A stretch of 64,000 bases of DNA from JANQMX01 sp965247175 (GCA_965247175.1 OZ252006.1:124001-188000), one strand, 5' to 3'. Positions 52,586 to 60,618 are shown, numbered from the stretch's first letter. The notes: generated by a model not told the origin, from the sequence alone. Translations and numbers: made by a program.

Positions 52586-53464
52586 CTAGTGCTGCTGCCG
52601 CTTCTCGACCAGGCCGAGGAACTTCTCGTACTCGGCCTCGTTGACGCCATAGCTGTGGTCGTCATCGGGGAACGTGCCTTCCTTCACTTCGCGCACATAG
52701 TCCGACAGGCCCTTGACGGCCACCTCGGTGAGGTTGGCGTAGCGCTTGGTGAACTTCGGCTTGAAGTCGGTGAAGACGCCCAAGAGGTCGTAGGACAGCA
52801 GGATTTGCCCATCCGTCCCGGCGCCGGCGCCGATGCCAATGGTGGGAATCTCAAGCTGCTCTGAGATCACCTTGGCGATGGGGGCGGGGACGGCCTCGAA
52901 CTCCAGCATGAAGCAGCCGGCATCCTGGATGGCCAGCGCGTCTTCCAGGATCTTCATGGCCGCCTCGGCGGTGCGTCCCTGGATTTTGAAGCCACCGAAC
53001 ATGGCAACGGTGTGGGGCGTCAGCCCGATGTGGGAGGCGGTGGGAATGCCGGCATCGACCAAGGCCTGGAGGATGTGCGCCTGGCTTTTGCCGCCTTGGG
53101 GCTTTACCGCATCGCAGTCGGCGTCCTGCATGAAACGCGTCGCGTTGGTGAGGGCGCGCTCAACCGTGTTGTAGCTCTGATAGGGCATGCAGCCGAGCAC
53201 GAAGGTGTTTGGTGCGCCGCGGCGCACGGCCTGGGCGTGCATCACCATCATGTCCATGGTGGCCGGGATGGTGCTGGCGTGGCCATGCGCCACCATGGCC
53301 AGGGAGTCGCCGACCACGCAGACGTCGACACCCGCCATCTCGGCCCAGCGCGCCGAGGTGTAGTCGGGCACCGAGCTATAGACCATTTTCTCGCCGGTGT
53401 GCTTCGAGTCCCGGATCTCTGTGATCGTCCGCTTCTTCTTCTCAGCGCTGTTGTCCTTGGGCAT
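52586..53464 (-). CDS. PanB-like protein with altered active site
   Basis: The 292-residue protein aligns along its length with ketopantoate hydroxymethyltransferase, a TIM-barrel enzyme of pantothenate synthesis. VVGDSL with D53, SHIGLTPHTVAMFGGFKIQG with H145, catalytic-type E190 in EAVP and GIGAGAGTDGQILL are conserved. Two positions differ: the residue equivalent to E. coli D84 is C92 (VLGCMPY instead of the usual ADLPF), and that equivalent to E114 is Q123 (VKPQGG instead of VKIEGG). K121 remains. No panC is adjacent. The divergence and the catabolic surroundings suggest another aldolase-type reaction. Confidence 0.78.
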   Translation of the reverse strand: MPKDNSAEKKKRTITEIRDSKHTGEKMVYSSVPDYTSARWAEMAGVDVCVVGDSLAMVAHGHASTIPATMDMMVMHAQAVRRGAPNTFVLGCMPYQSYNTVERALTNATRFMQDADCDAVKPQGGKSQAHILQALVDAGIPTASHIGLTPHTVAMFGGFKIQGRTAEAAMKILEDALAIQDAGCFMLEFEAVPAPIAKVISEQLEIPTIGIGAGAGTDGQILLSYDLLGVFTDFKPKFTKRYANLTEVAVKGLSDYVREVKEGTFPDDDHSYGVNEAEYEKFLGLVEKRQQH

Positions 53465-53548
53465 GCCCTCGCGTCTCCCTTCCGCCTCTTGTCGGCTTGT
53501 ATCTGTTGACCGCGCCGCTTGGCGGCGAACGTGTCGCTGTGATATGTA

Positions 53549-53566
53549 TGATATATGAGTCGTATG
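53549..53566 (-). promoter_or_regulatory. 18-bp gapped motif, copy 2
   Basis: The plus strand reads TGATATAT-GAGT-CGTATG, identical to copy 1 at 50129 except for the 4-base gap. It lies 85 bases upstream of the panB-like start and points the same way relative to its gene. Confidence 0.5.
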
Positions 53567-53613
53567 TTTATCGATATCCCCCAGCCGGTCAAGCTCCGCC
53601 CTCGGAGGGCCAC

Positions 53614-54012
53614 GTGGTATTAGCCGTGCTTGGCATGCCGGAGAATCTGGCGCTGAACCATCTGGCCATCGCGGCGGCCTGCGGCTTGTTGCTAGGGTAT
53701 GGCAGTGTGCTCTTGAGTGGCTGCTATCCCTTGGGCGAGGCGCCACTGCCGAAGGGTAGCCTGGGCGGCAAGGTGCTGGTGCTGTTGGCCAGCGCCAGCC
53801 TCCTGCTGACCGCCGTCTTGCTCATCGGCTTTGTCATCTTCGCCACCGCATGGGCGCCGGCGCTGATCGCTGCCGGCCTCGCCTTGCTCGGCGGACCGCT
53901 CTTGTTTCAGGCTTTGCCGCCGAAACTCGCCAGCAGTCTGCTCGGCCTCTGCGCATTGGTCGCGGCCCAGGCCATCCTGCTCACGATTCTGACGCGCGCG
54001 CTGATCGCCTAG
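53614..54012 (+). CDS. Small unknown membrane protein
   Basis: About 132 residues with four hydrophobic segments (roughly 15-32, 50-75, 78-98 and 102-128). I do not recognise a family. A GTG at 53614 is preceded by GGAGGG at the right distance, whereas the ATG at 53635 has no ribosome site, so GTG is preferred. It is divergent from the panB-like gene and followed 36 bases later by another small membrane protein gene. Confidence 0.6.
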   Translation: MVLAVLGMPENLALNHLAIAAACGLLLGYGSVLLSGCYPLGEAPLPKGSLGGKVLVLLASASLLLTAVLLIGFVIFATAWAPALIAAGLALLGGPLLFQALPPKLASSLLGLCALVAAQAILLTILTRALIA

Positions 54013-54048
54013 CCGCGCGTTGCAACCACACATAAGGAGGAACCCGCC

Positions 54049-54231
54049 ATGCCCGCCAAGTTCAAGATCATGATTTCCATCGTCGTGGTCATTGCCGCCG
54101 CAGCCGTCTTTCACTTCCAATCGGCAGCGGGCCAGGAGGTCACGCCCTGGGTCGCCTTGGCGCTCGGCGGCTTCATGATCTTCGCTATGTGGCTCTTCCC
54201 GGAAGAGCAGAAAAAGAAGTCAGGCAACTAG
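54049..54231 (+). CDS. Small two-helix membrane protein
   Basis: A 60-residue protein with two membrane segments (about 8-23 and 32-49) and a basic C-terminal tail (EEQKKKSGN). The ribosome site AAGGAGG is strong, which supports it as a real gene. Unknown function; probably co-transcribed with the preceding small membrane protein. Confidence 0.65.
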   Translation: MPAKFKIMISIVVVIAAAAVFHFQSAAGQEVTPWVALALGGFMIFAMWLFPEEQKKKSGN

Positions 54232-54238
54232 CGCCAGG

Positions 54239-54661
54239 TCAGGCAATGGCAGTGTCGGTCGCTTTGCCGGGCGTGAAGCAAAGTGCGATGAGGAAGACGA
54301 CATTGGCCAGCGGGACGAAGAACAGAAACACGAGCCAGCGCGACCAGCCGAGATGATTTAGTCGAAGAGATGTCCAGCGGCCCAGCAAGAACGGTTGGAC
54401 AATCAGTGCCAGGACTCCAATCGCTATGAACAGCATGTAGAGGCTCGCGGCCGGGAGCTGTTGTTCAAGTTCCTCTGACCTGAACATTAGAAAGAGAAGG
54501 CCGCCGAATGCGACGAGTGAGAGCGCGCCCAGAATCACCAGGATCCGAAATAGAAACGCGGTTCGTCCGATCGATGCAGTGCCTCCTGCGCTCAGTGCGC
54601 CGATCGCGAGCGGGAGAAGTCCGAAGGTGACAAGCGACCAATGCAGCGACTCAATCAGCAT
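54239..54661 (-). CDS. DUF805-like membrane protein, copy A
   Basis: A protein of about 140 residues with four hydrophobic segments. The C-terminal part RLNHLGWSRWLVFLFFVPLA, followed by a last helix and TPGKA, resembles the DUF805 pattern (R-L-x-D-I-G-x-S-x-W then a helix ending in a G-rich tail). It is a tandem paralogue of the gene at 54708, sharing the segment RLNH[L/I]GWSRW. The start at 54661 is assumed from the hydrophobic N-terminus; no clear ribosome site is seen. Confidence 0.55.
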   Translation of the reverse strand: MLIESLHWSLVTFGLLPLAIGALSAGGTASIGRTAFLFRILVILGALSLVAFGGLLFLMFRSEELEQQLPAASLYMLFIAIGVLALIVQPFLLGRWTSLRLNHLGWSRWLVFLFFVPLANVVFLIALCFTPGKATDTAIA

Positions 54662-54707
54662 GTGCGCATCGCTCGTGTCGATTGATCGCCTGCAGCATAA
54701 GGCGCCG

Positions 54708-55145
54708 CTAAGGTGCTGCGATTGCTTCTTGAGCGTGTGGCTTGCGTCCGGGAATAAAGAAGAGCGCAATCACGCCCAAGATGTTCACAATAGGAACCAG
54801 CAGCAGCAACGCGAACCAGCGCGACCAACCAATATGATTGAGCCTGAGCGTGCACCAGCGGCCGTAGAGAAAACTGAGCAGAATACCGGCGGCGAAGAGC
54901 ATCAGGTTGAGGTCATCGAGCAGCGAAAGCTCTCGGGCTACGCGATAAACCGAGAAGTAGAGAACGAGCAGAGAGACAAAGACAGAGAGTATCACTCTCA
55001 TGGCGAAATCGTTTCGCACCAGGATTGACTGCCGCGCCGTGCCAAGAATGCCAATCAAGGTCGGCGCAAAATAGAAGAGAAGTTCGAGTGACCAATGCCA
55101 CCCGGTCAGAAGTGAGTGCTCAGAGATCACCTCTTGACCGCTCAT
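54708..55145 (-). CDS. DUF805-like membrane protein, copy B
   Basis: A 145-residue membrane protein, upstream paralogue of the previous gene. The shared C-terminal half reads TLRLNHIGWSRWFALLLLVP and ends IPGRK. The two genes are 46 bases apart on the same strand and probably form an operon produced by tandem duplication. Function unknown. GGAG lies nine bases upstream of the ATG. Confidence 0.6.
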   Translation of the reverse strand: MSGQEVISEHSLLTGWHWSLELLFYFAPTLIGILGTARQSILVRNDFAMRVILSVFVSLLVLYFSVYRVARELSLLDDLNLMLFAAGILLSFLYGRWCTLRLNHIGWSRWFALLLLVPIVNILGVIALFFIPGRKPHAQEAIAAP

Positions 55146-55348
55146 TGCTGCTGTCTCCGCAAAGCCCCGCCTTCGCTAGGAAGCTACAACTTTAAACGGC
55201 GATCTGTCGATGCGCTTCGCTGGACATGCCTGCGCAAGAGCGGCCGCGCTTTCGTCCGCATGGCTCCCTCTACGACCGGCGGCTGGCACGGCGCGGTGGC
55301 AGCGCTAGGTTGGACCGAACAGCGCTCCAGCCGAAAGAGAAGCCGCCC

Positions 55349-55804
55349 ATGTCGCTCGAGGTCTTGTTCCTGATTTTCATCGCCCTGCTGGTCGGGGCTG
55401 CCGGACCCATTCAGGCCGGCGTCAACGCCACCATCGCTCAATACAACGGCCATCCGCTGACGGCGGCTTTCACTAACACCATGGTGGCCAGCGCCTTTCT
55501 CTTCATCCTCATGCTGGTGGCCCGGGTGCCGGTCCCGCAGATGTCCAGCTTGGCGCAGGCGCCCTGGTGGGCTTGGACGGGCGGCTTGTTCGGCGCCTTC
55601 TTCGTGTTCAGCGCACTCACCATCGCGCCGAAGCTCGGCGCGGCGGCCTTCATCGCCACCACCGTCGCCGGCGCCGTGGTTGCCTCCCTAGCGATCGATC
55701 ACTTCGGCTTCATTGTCTACAAGGAGCAGCCGATCACACCGCAGCGCGTGATCGGCGCCTTGCTGGTCGTCTCCGGCATGCTGCTGGTGCAGTGGAAGCG
55801 GTGA
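55349..55804 (+). CDS. DMT superfamily transporter (DUF606/YdcZ type)
   Basis: A 151-residue protein with five membrane segments and the family pattern GAAGPIQAGVNATIAQYNGHPLTAAF at the start, where the Asn-rich turn is typical. YdcZ-type proteins are half-size relatives of EamA transporters and may work as dimers. Substrate unknown. The ATG at 55349 begins the first hydrophobic helix; the longer frame to 55226 adds a non-conserved Arg-rich stretch. Confidence 0.8.
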   Translation: MSLEVLFLIFIALLVGAAGPIQAGVNATIAQYNGHPLTAAFTNTMVASAFLFILMLVARVPVPQMSSLAQAPWWAWTGGLFGAFFVFSALTIAPKLGAAAFIATTVAGAVVASLAIDHFGFIVYKEQPITPQRVIGALLVVSGMLLVQWKR

Positions 55805-55910
55805 GGCTTCCGTAGACGCGGACGCTCCGTTGGAGGTACTTCTCGATGGGCCAGCTCTTGGGTCAACTCCCCTGGCCGATCTTGGGCGCGAGCCCGCCAC
55901 ATCCCCTATC

Positions 55911-56036
55911 GTCACCCCGGACTTGATCCGGGGTCCATGGAACGCCTGGGCACGGACCATCGAACGACTGGCGCAGGCCGCTGAATGGATCCCGGCTCGC
56001 GGCCTTCGCTAACGCGAAGCCCTTGGCCGGGATGAC
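55911..56036. repeat. REP-like palindromic element
   Basis: The ends GTCACCCCGG and CCGGGATGAC are near-perfect inverted repeats. The left arm folds into CCCCGG-ACTTGAT-CCGGGG, and a second hairpin lies at the right end. The sequence GTCAYCCCGGACTTGATCCGGGG is the type found dispersed in alphaproteobacterial intergenic DNA. Only one copy is seen in this window. Confidence 0.65.
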
Positions 56037-56073
56037 AGCCCGTGGTGGGGGCCACGCAAGAGAGCGGCACCCC

Positions 56074-56250
56074 TCAGAGGTACTTCGTAACGGCCCAGTG
56101 GCCCTCCCAGCCGTTTAGTTGGGCTGGGGACTCGCTGCGCCGGTCGGTCTCTCCGCCGGCAAGCGCTTCGTTTGGCCAAACGACCGTTGCCTCGGTCGAA
56201 GTGGGGGCCAAGCGCGCTGCTGCGCCAATCAGGAAGGCCATGATTTCCAT
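56074..56250 (-). CDS. Possible 58-residue protein divergent from lysR
   Basis: An open frame of 59 codons starts at an ATG with AGGA eight bases upstream. The predicted product begins MEIMAFLIGAAARLAP and ends with a Trp-rich stretch (NGWEGHWAVTKYL). I do not recognise a family. Its place opposite a LysR gene, a common layout for regulated targets, is the main support beside the ribosome site. It may also be chance in GC-rich DNA. Confidence 0.35.
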   Translation of the reverse strand: MEIMAFLIGAAARLAPTSTEATVVWPNEALAGGETDRRSESPAQLNGWEGHWAVTKYL

Positions 56251-56318
56251 CGTCCGCGTCCTTTCCCTTCAGGTCTCGCGCGTGACGTCCTGACCTTGAC
56301 TTAACGGCTTCGGCGAAG

Positions 56319-56364
56319 CATTGGAAATTCAATCATCGTGTTGTTGATATGAGTTTTTCCAATG
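56319..56364. promoter_or_regulatory. LysR-type binding region with T-N11-A box
   Basis: TCAA-N11-TTGA at 56329-56347 is a textbook LysR recognition box. It is enclosed in a larger inverted repeat, CATTGGAAA (56319-56327) and TTTCCAATG (56356-56364), whose right arm includes the lysR start codon. This suggests autoregulation and perhaps control of the divergent small gene. Confidence 0.6.
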
Positions 56365-57267
56365 GCCTTCACGTTGAAGCAATTGCGCTACTTCCTCGCC
56401 GCCGCGGAGGCGGGGCAGGTTTCGGCGGCAGCGCGCGCCGTCAATGTCTCCCAGTCAGCTATGACCCTGGCGCTGCGCGATCTTGAAGCGCTGCTCGGTG
56501 TCAGCCTCTTCGAGCGGAAGTCGAGCGGCCTCCTGCTGACCCGTGAGGGCCACGCACTGCTGGCGCACGCCCGGGCCATCCAGGACCAGGTCGCTCAAGC
56601 CTTCGCCAGCGTGCGCAAGAGCGAGGACCCGGTGGCCGGGCGGCTCAAGCTCGGCGTGACCTTCACGCTCTCCAGCTACTTTCTCTTTCCCAAGCTGGCG
56701 CAGCTCCGCCGCGCGCATCCGGCCATCGACGTCGAGCTGGTGGAGGCAGACCGGCCGGAACTGGAGACCATGCTGCTCTCCGGCGATATCGATCTCGCGC
56801 TGCTCCTGACCTCGAACCTCGAGCGGCGCGCCGAGCTGCGCACGCTGACCTTCCATCGCTCGCCACGCCGGCTATGGACGGCAGCCGGCCATCCGCTCAC
56901 CGCCCAAGCCTCCGTCCGCCTGGCCGATCTGGCAGAGCATCCGATGGTGCTGCTCAAGGCCGACGAGGCCGGGCGCCAGGCCCAATCGATCTGGAAGCGC
57001 CACGGTATCCGCCCGCAGGTGGCGTTCGAGTCGATCTCCATCGAGGCTGTGCGCAACATGGTGGCGAGCGGGCTCGCCATCACGGTGCTAAGCGACGTGG
57101 TCTACCGCCCATGGACGGTGGACGGCCTGCGTGTCGAGCGGCGCGCGCTGGCCGAGACGCTGCCGACCATGGATGTGGGCATGGCATGGCGTAAGGGGCG
57201 TCGGCTGGACCGGGCCGCGGCTGCCTTCCGTGCGCTCTTCGCTGCCGATGAAACGGCTGTCGCGTGA
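56362..57267 (+). CDS. LysR family transcriptional regulator
   Basis: A 301-residue regulator. The N-terminal helix-turn-helix covers about 3-62 (FTLKQLRYFLAAAEAGQVSA, then VNVSQSAMTLALRDLEALLG), and the type 2 periplasmic-binding-like effector domain about 90-295. The effector is unknown. It converges with the DddP-type gene, which starts 1.2 kb away on the other strand, and is divergent from a possible small gene across its own binding box. Confidence 0.9.
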   Translation: MAFTLKQLRYFLAAAEAGQVSAAARAVNVSQSAMTLALRDLEALLGVSLFERKSSGLLLTREGHALLAHARAIQDQVAQAFASVRKSEDPVAGRLKLGVTFTLSSYFLFPKLAQLRRAHPAIDVELVEADRPELETMLLSGDIDLALLLTSNLERRAELRTLTFHRSPRRLWTAAGHPLTAQASVRLADLAEHPMVLLKADEAGRQAQSIWKRHGIRPQVAFESISIEAVRNMVASGLAITVLSDVVYRPWTVDGLRVERRALAETLPTMDVGMAWRKGRRLDRAAAAFRALFAADETAVA

Positions 57268-57313
57268 GGGGGACTGCGCTTCTGTCTGCTACCTTGGAGT
57301 TTGGCAGGGAACC

Positions 57314-58564
57314 TTAAAGCCAGCTTTCTTCCATCGGGTAGCGGGAGAGCTGCTCCATGCCGTCTTCGGTGATCAGCACCTGCTCTTCCAGCTTGACCCC
57401 TTCCTTGCCGCCATGGGCGCCGATGAAAGACTCGACGCAGAGGGTCATGCCCGGCTGCAGCACACCGTCATAGCCTTTGAGGGGGAAGTCCGCGGCGTGC
57501 TTGATCGAGGGGTACTCGTCGGCGAGACCGATGCCATGCATGCAGCTGCTGTAACGACCGCCGCGGAACTCCTCCGGGATCTCCCAGCAGGCCTCGGAGA
57601 CCTCGCGGAAGCTCATGCCCGGCTTCAGCACCGACTTGTTGTGCTGGATCTGCTCGTAGGCCTTGGCGTAGAGCCGGCGCTGCTCGTCGTTCGGCTTGTC
57701 GCCGCAAACCCAGGCGCGCGAAATGTCGGCGCAATAGCCGTAGGGGCCGATCAGGTCGGTATCGAAGCTGACCATGTCGCCGCGCTCGATCTCGCGCATG
57801 GAGCATTCCCGGAACCAGGGATTGGTGCGCGGCCCCGAGGAGAGCAGGCGGGTTTCGATCCACTCGCCGCCGAGGCGGATGTTGGTCTCGTGCAGCTTGG
57901 CCCAGAGCGCATTCTCGGTGATGCCCGGCTCCATCGCCGCCCGCATGGCGGCGACGCCTTCCTCGCAGACGGCCATGGCGTGGCGCATCAGGGTCAGCTC
58001 TTCCTCGGACTTGATGACGCGCGCCAGCTCGGCGACCTCGAGACCGTCGAAGACCTCGATGCCATGGGCCCGAATGGCGTCGGTGCCGAGGTGGGACAGC
58101 CGGTCGACGGCGAGACGCTTGTTGCCGCCGCCGTGCTTAGCCACCAGGTCGGCGATCTGGTCGCCGAACTGCAGGGCGCGCTCCTCGGCACGGCTGCCGG
58201 CGCTGAAGTAGTAGAACGAGGGCATAACCCGGTATTCGTCGATGGTCGGCAGCTCTTCGGCCAAGTGCGGCAGGTTGGCATAGTCGAAGAGAACCACGGG
58301 GCCCTCGGTGGCGACGAAGACGCAGCGGGTCTCGTAGTGGGACGACCAGATCTGCATGTTGGTGGCGTCCGTCGCATAGCGCGTATTGATCTGGTCGAAC
58401 AACAGCAGCCCGCTGTAGTCCTGCGCTTTCAACTGCTCGCGGAGGCGGTTCAGGCGGTAGAGGCGCACCCCATCGAGATCGACGGGCGGCGTCGAGAACT
58501 CCATGGCGCCGTGCTGACGCGGACTGTTGCTACGATAAAGGGCTTGGGCGCTCTCGAGAGGCAT
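57314..58564 (-). CDS. dddP: DddP-type M24-fold protein, candidate DMSP lyase
   Basis: A 416-residue protein of the M24 (creatinase/aminopeptidase P) fold. Its C-terminal domain resembles DddP, which splits dimethylsulfoniopropionate into dimethyl sulfide and acrylate. Expected metal ligands are D268, D270, D280, H343, E378 and E393, with the same spacing as in DddP apart from one residue. The residues reported as catalytic in DddP, Tyr five before and Asp six after the His ligand, are Y338 and D349. The blocks EWIETRLLSSGPRTNPW and SFDTDLIGPYGYCADISR match. A general Xaa-Pro peptidase remains possible. The start at 58564 has AAGG upstream. Confidence 0.7.
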   Translation of the reverse strand: MPLESAQALYRSNSPRQHGAMEFSTPPVDLDGVRLYRLNRLREQLKAQDYSGLLLFDQINTRYATDATNMQIWSSHYETRCVFVATEGPVVLFDYANLPHLAEELPTIDEYRVMPSFYYFSAGSRAEERALQFGDQIADLVAKHGGGNKRLAVDRLSHLGTDAIRAHGIEVFDGLEVAELARVIKSEEELTLMRHAMAVCEEGVAAMRAAMEPGITENALWAKLHETNIRLGGEWIETRLLSSGPRTNPWFRECSMREIERGDMVSFDTDLIGPYGYCADISRAWVCGDKPNDEQRRLYAKAYEQIQHNKSVLKPGMSFREVSEACWEIPEEFRGGRYSSCMHGIGLADEYPSIKHAADFPLKGYDGVLQPGMTLCVESFIGAHGGKEGVKLEEQVLITEDGMEQLSRYPMEESWL

Positions 58565-58783
58565 TTGGTGAGCCTTTGTCTGGAACAGGCGGTCTAGTTT
58601 CTGTCATGGTACTGGGCTAAGCACTCTAGACTGCGCCAGGAACGAAGAGACTTGACGCGATCGGAACAGCAGCAAAGGACGAGAAGCTGCGCGGCCGGTG
58701 AGACCTTTGATCCCATGGAGCGACCGGACGCCAAGGAGTAGTGTCTCGTTTGTACAAAAAAATCTGAGACCGGAGGAAGAGGT

Positions 58784-59173
58784 ATGCGTTTTGGGACTTT
58801 GGTAACGGCGAGTGTCTTCGGAACCCTGCTTACGGTCGGTTATTCAGCGCCGGTCTTGGCCGCAGGGGACGCGGCCGCGGGCGAAAAGGTCTATCGCAAG
58901 TGCCGGGCTTGCCATGTGGTGGACAAGGAGCAGAACCGGGTTGGGCCGCACCTGGTCGGAATCTTCGGCCGCACAGCCGGCGCAGTGGAAGGCTTCCGCT
59001 ATTCCAAGGCTATGACTGAGTCCGGCATCGTCTGGACCGAAGAGACCATCGCTTTGTATCTCCAAGACCCCAAGGGCTACATCAAGGGCAACCGGATGGC
59101 GTTCCCCGGCCTCAAGAAGGAAGAGGATGTCGCCAACGTGATCGCGTACATGAAGGAAGCGACTGCGCCATAG
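58784..59173 (+). CDS. Class I cytochrome c (c2-like), exported
   Basis: A 129-residue protein with a signal peptide ending near ALAAGD (about 27). The haem site is C40-R-A-C-H44, and the axial Met is probably M105 in NRMAFPGL. It resembles the short cytochrome c2/c552 group that carries electrons in the periplasm. The ribosome site GGAGGAAGAGG is strong. It is divergent from the DddP-type gene, with 219 bases between them. Confidence 0.92.
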   Translation: MRFGTLVTASVFGTLLTVGYSAPVLAAGDAAAGEKVYRKCRACHVVDKEQNRVGPHLVGIFGRTAGAVEGFRYSKAMTESGIVWTEETIALYLQDPKGYIKGNRMAFPGLKKEEDVANVIAYMKEATAP

Positions 59174-59182
59174 CCGCACTAT

Positions 59183-59211
59183 GGGGCCGGCGCGTCCCTG
59201 CGCCGGGCCCC
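59183..59211 (+). terminator. Hairpin after the cytochrome c gene
   Basis: GGGGCCGGCGC pairs with GCGCCGGGCCCC with one bulged base and a 6-base loop, 10 bases after the stop. The downstream sequence is C/T-rich rather than a pure T-run. Confidence 0.5.
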
Positions 59212-59254
59212 GGCCGGCTGTGCTTTCTCTCCTCCAACAACTTGAGATTCTGCC

Positions 59255-59923
59255 GTGCTGCCACGGGCCGTCATCTTCGACCTAGACGGCACGCTGATCG
59301 ATAGTGCGCCGGACCTGGCCGACTCGCTCAACACGGTCTTGCGCAGCGAGGGCCTGGAAGAGCAGACGCTTGCCGCTGTGAAGACCATGGTGGGGGCCGG
59401 TGCCAGAGTACTGATGCAACGCGGCTTCGCCGCCAACGGCAAGGCGCTTTCCGAGCAAGAGGCCGAGCGCCTTATGCCTGTCTTTCTGGCCGACTATCGT
59501 GCCCGAGCGACCAAACGGACGCGCTTCATGCCCGGTGCAGAGCGTCTTCTGGCCGAGCTTGCGGCCGCGGGCATCGGGCTCGGGCTCTGTACCAACAAGC
59601 CGGAAGACATCACACGTCAGATCCTGGAGGATTTCTCGGTCTCGTCTCTGTTCGGCAGCATTGTGGGCGGCGATACGACCCCGGCCAAGAAGCCCGATCC
59701 GCGACCGCTCCTGCACGCGCTCGATGAGCTCGGCTGCCCGGCGGAGGAGGCGGTGATGGTGGGCGACTCAGCCGCCGATGCTGGCGCCGCCAGAGCTGCC
59801 GGCACGGGCCTCGCGCTGGTGACCTTTGGTTACAGCCCGGTGCCGGTCGCCGAGCTTCAGCCCGACAGTCTGATCGAGCATTTCGACGGCTTTCTTCCGG
59901 ATTTGCGCGCCTCTGCAGCATGA
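59255..59923 (+). CDS. gph: Phosphoglycolate phosphatase
   Basis: A 222-residue HAD-superfamily phosphatase. The catalytic motif is D9-L-D11-G-T in VIFDLDGTLIDSAPDLADSL, followed by the helical cap domain; motif II (CTNKP) and motif IV (VMVGDSAADAGAAR) are intact. It salvages 2-phosphoglycolate made by DNA repair or oxygenation. No Calvin-cycle genes are nearby, so repair or housekeeping use is likely. Confidence 0.87.
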   Translation: MLPRAVIFDLDGTLIDSAPDLADSLNTVLRSEGLEEQTLAAVKTMVGAGARVLMQRGFAANGKALSEQEAERLMPVFLADYRARATKRTRFMPGAERLLAELAAAGIGLGLCTNKPEDITRQILEDFSVSSLFGSIVGGDTTPAKKPDPRPLLHALDELGCPAEEAVMVGDSAADAGAARAAGTGLALVTFGYSPVPVAELQPDSLIEHFDGFLPDLRASAA

Positions 59924-60020
59924 TCTGCGCGAGCGCGTCGCCTAGGCTCGCATCCGCGTGAGGGGCAACCTATGTCCAAGGGACCGAGCACTTAGGCTTG
60001 AGCACAGAGGGAACGCCGAC

Positions 60021-60581
60021 ATGCCTGCCTTGGAAACACCCATCTGCGACTTCGGTTGGGCCGCACCTGATTTCAGCCTGCCGGACCTGAACGGCAAGAT
60101 GCATAGCCTCGCAGACATCAGAGGCGAGACTGCGACCTTGATCATGTTTATCTGCAACCATTGTCCTTACGTGAAGGCGGTGGCCGAGCGCTTGGTCGCT
60201 GACGTCAAGCAGCTGCAGGCAATGGGCGTCGGGGTTGCGGCGATCATGTCGAACGACTGGCAGGCCTACCCGGCTGACGCACCCGACAAGATGCGCGCTT
60301 TCGCCGAGGAACACGGCTTCACCTTTCCCTACCTGATCGACGAGAGTCAGGCGGTCGCCCGGGCCTATGACGCCGTTTGCACGCCGGACTTCTTCGGCTT
60401 CGATGCCGATCTCGGCCTGCAGTACCGCGGCCGGCTCGACGAGTCCCGCGCACAACCGGCCGGGCCCCAAGCCAAGCGTGAGCTGCTGGAAGCCATGCGG
60501 CAGGTTGTCGAGACCGGACAGGGGCCGCGCGATCAGATCGCCAGCATGGGCTGCTCGATCAAGTGGCGGCGGGCCGCCTGA
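60021..60581 (+). CDS. Thioredoxin-fold redoxin (AhpC/TSA-like)
   Basis: A 186-residue cytoplasmic protein. FICNHCPYVKAVAERL holds the active site C45-N-H-C48, and DFSLPDLNGKMHSLADIRG is the redoxin N-terminal pattern. The subgroup with CNHCPYV is common in proteobacteria and its target is unknown. The ATG at 60021 has AGAGGG upstream; the frame to 59958 is not conserved. Confidence 0.83.
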   Translation: MPALETPICDFGWAAPDFSLPDLNGKMHSLADIRGETATLIMFICNHCPYVKAVAERLVADVKQLQAMGVGVAAIMSNDWQAYPADAPDKMRAFAEEHGFTFPYLIDESQAVARAYDAVCTPDFFGFDADLGLQYRGRLDESRAQPAGPQAKRELLEAMRQVVETGQGPRDQIASMGCSIKWRRAA

Positions 60582-60584
60582 GGG

Positions 60585-60611
60585 CGGGCACCAAGCGTGG
60601 CAAGGTGCCCG
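60585..60611. terminator. Hairpin between convergent genes
   Basis: CGGGCACC and GGTGCCCG form an 8-bp stem with an 11-base loop in the short space between the redoxin stop and the convergent SRPBCC gene stop. No T-run. Confidence 0.45.
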
Positions 60612-60618
60612 GCTCGGC

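Noticed and set aside
57131..58597. 488-codon plus-strand frame opposite the DddP-type gene
   Set aside because: It overlaps the end of lysR in another frame and is antisense to a gene with conserved metal ligands, so it is a composition artefact.
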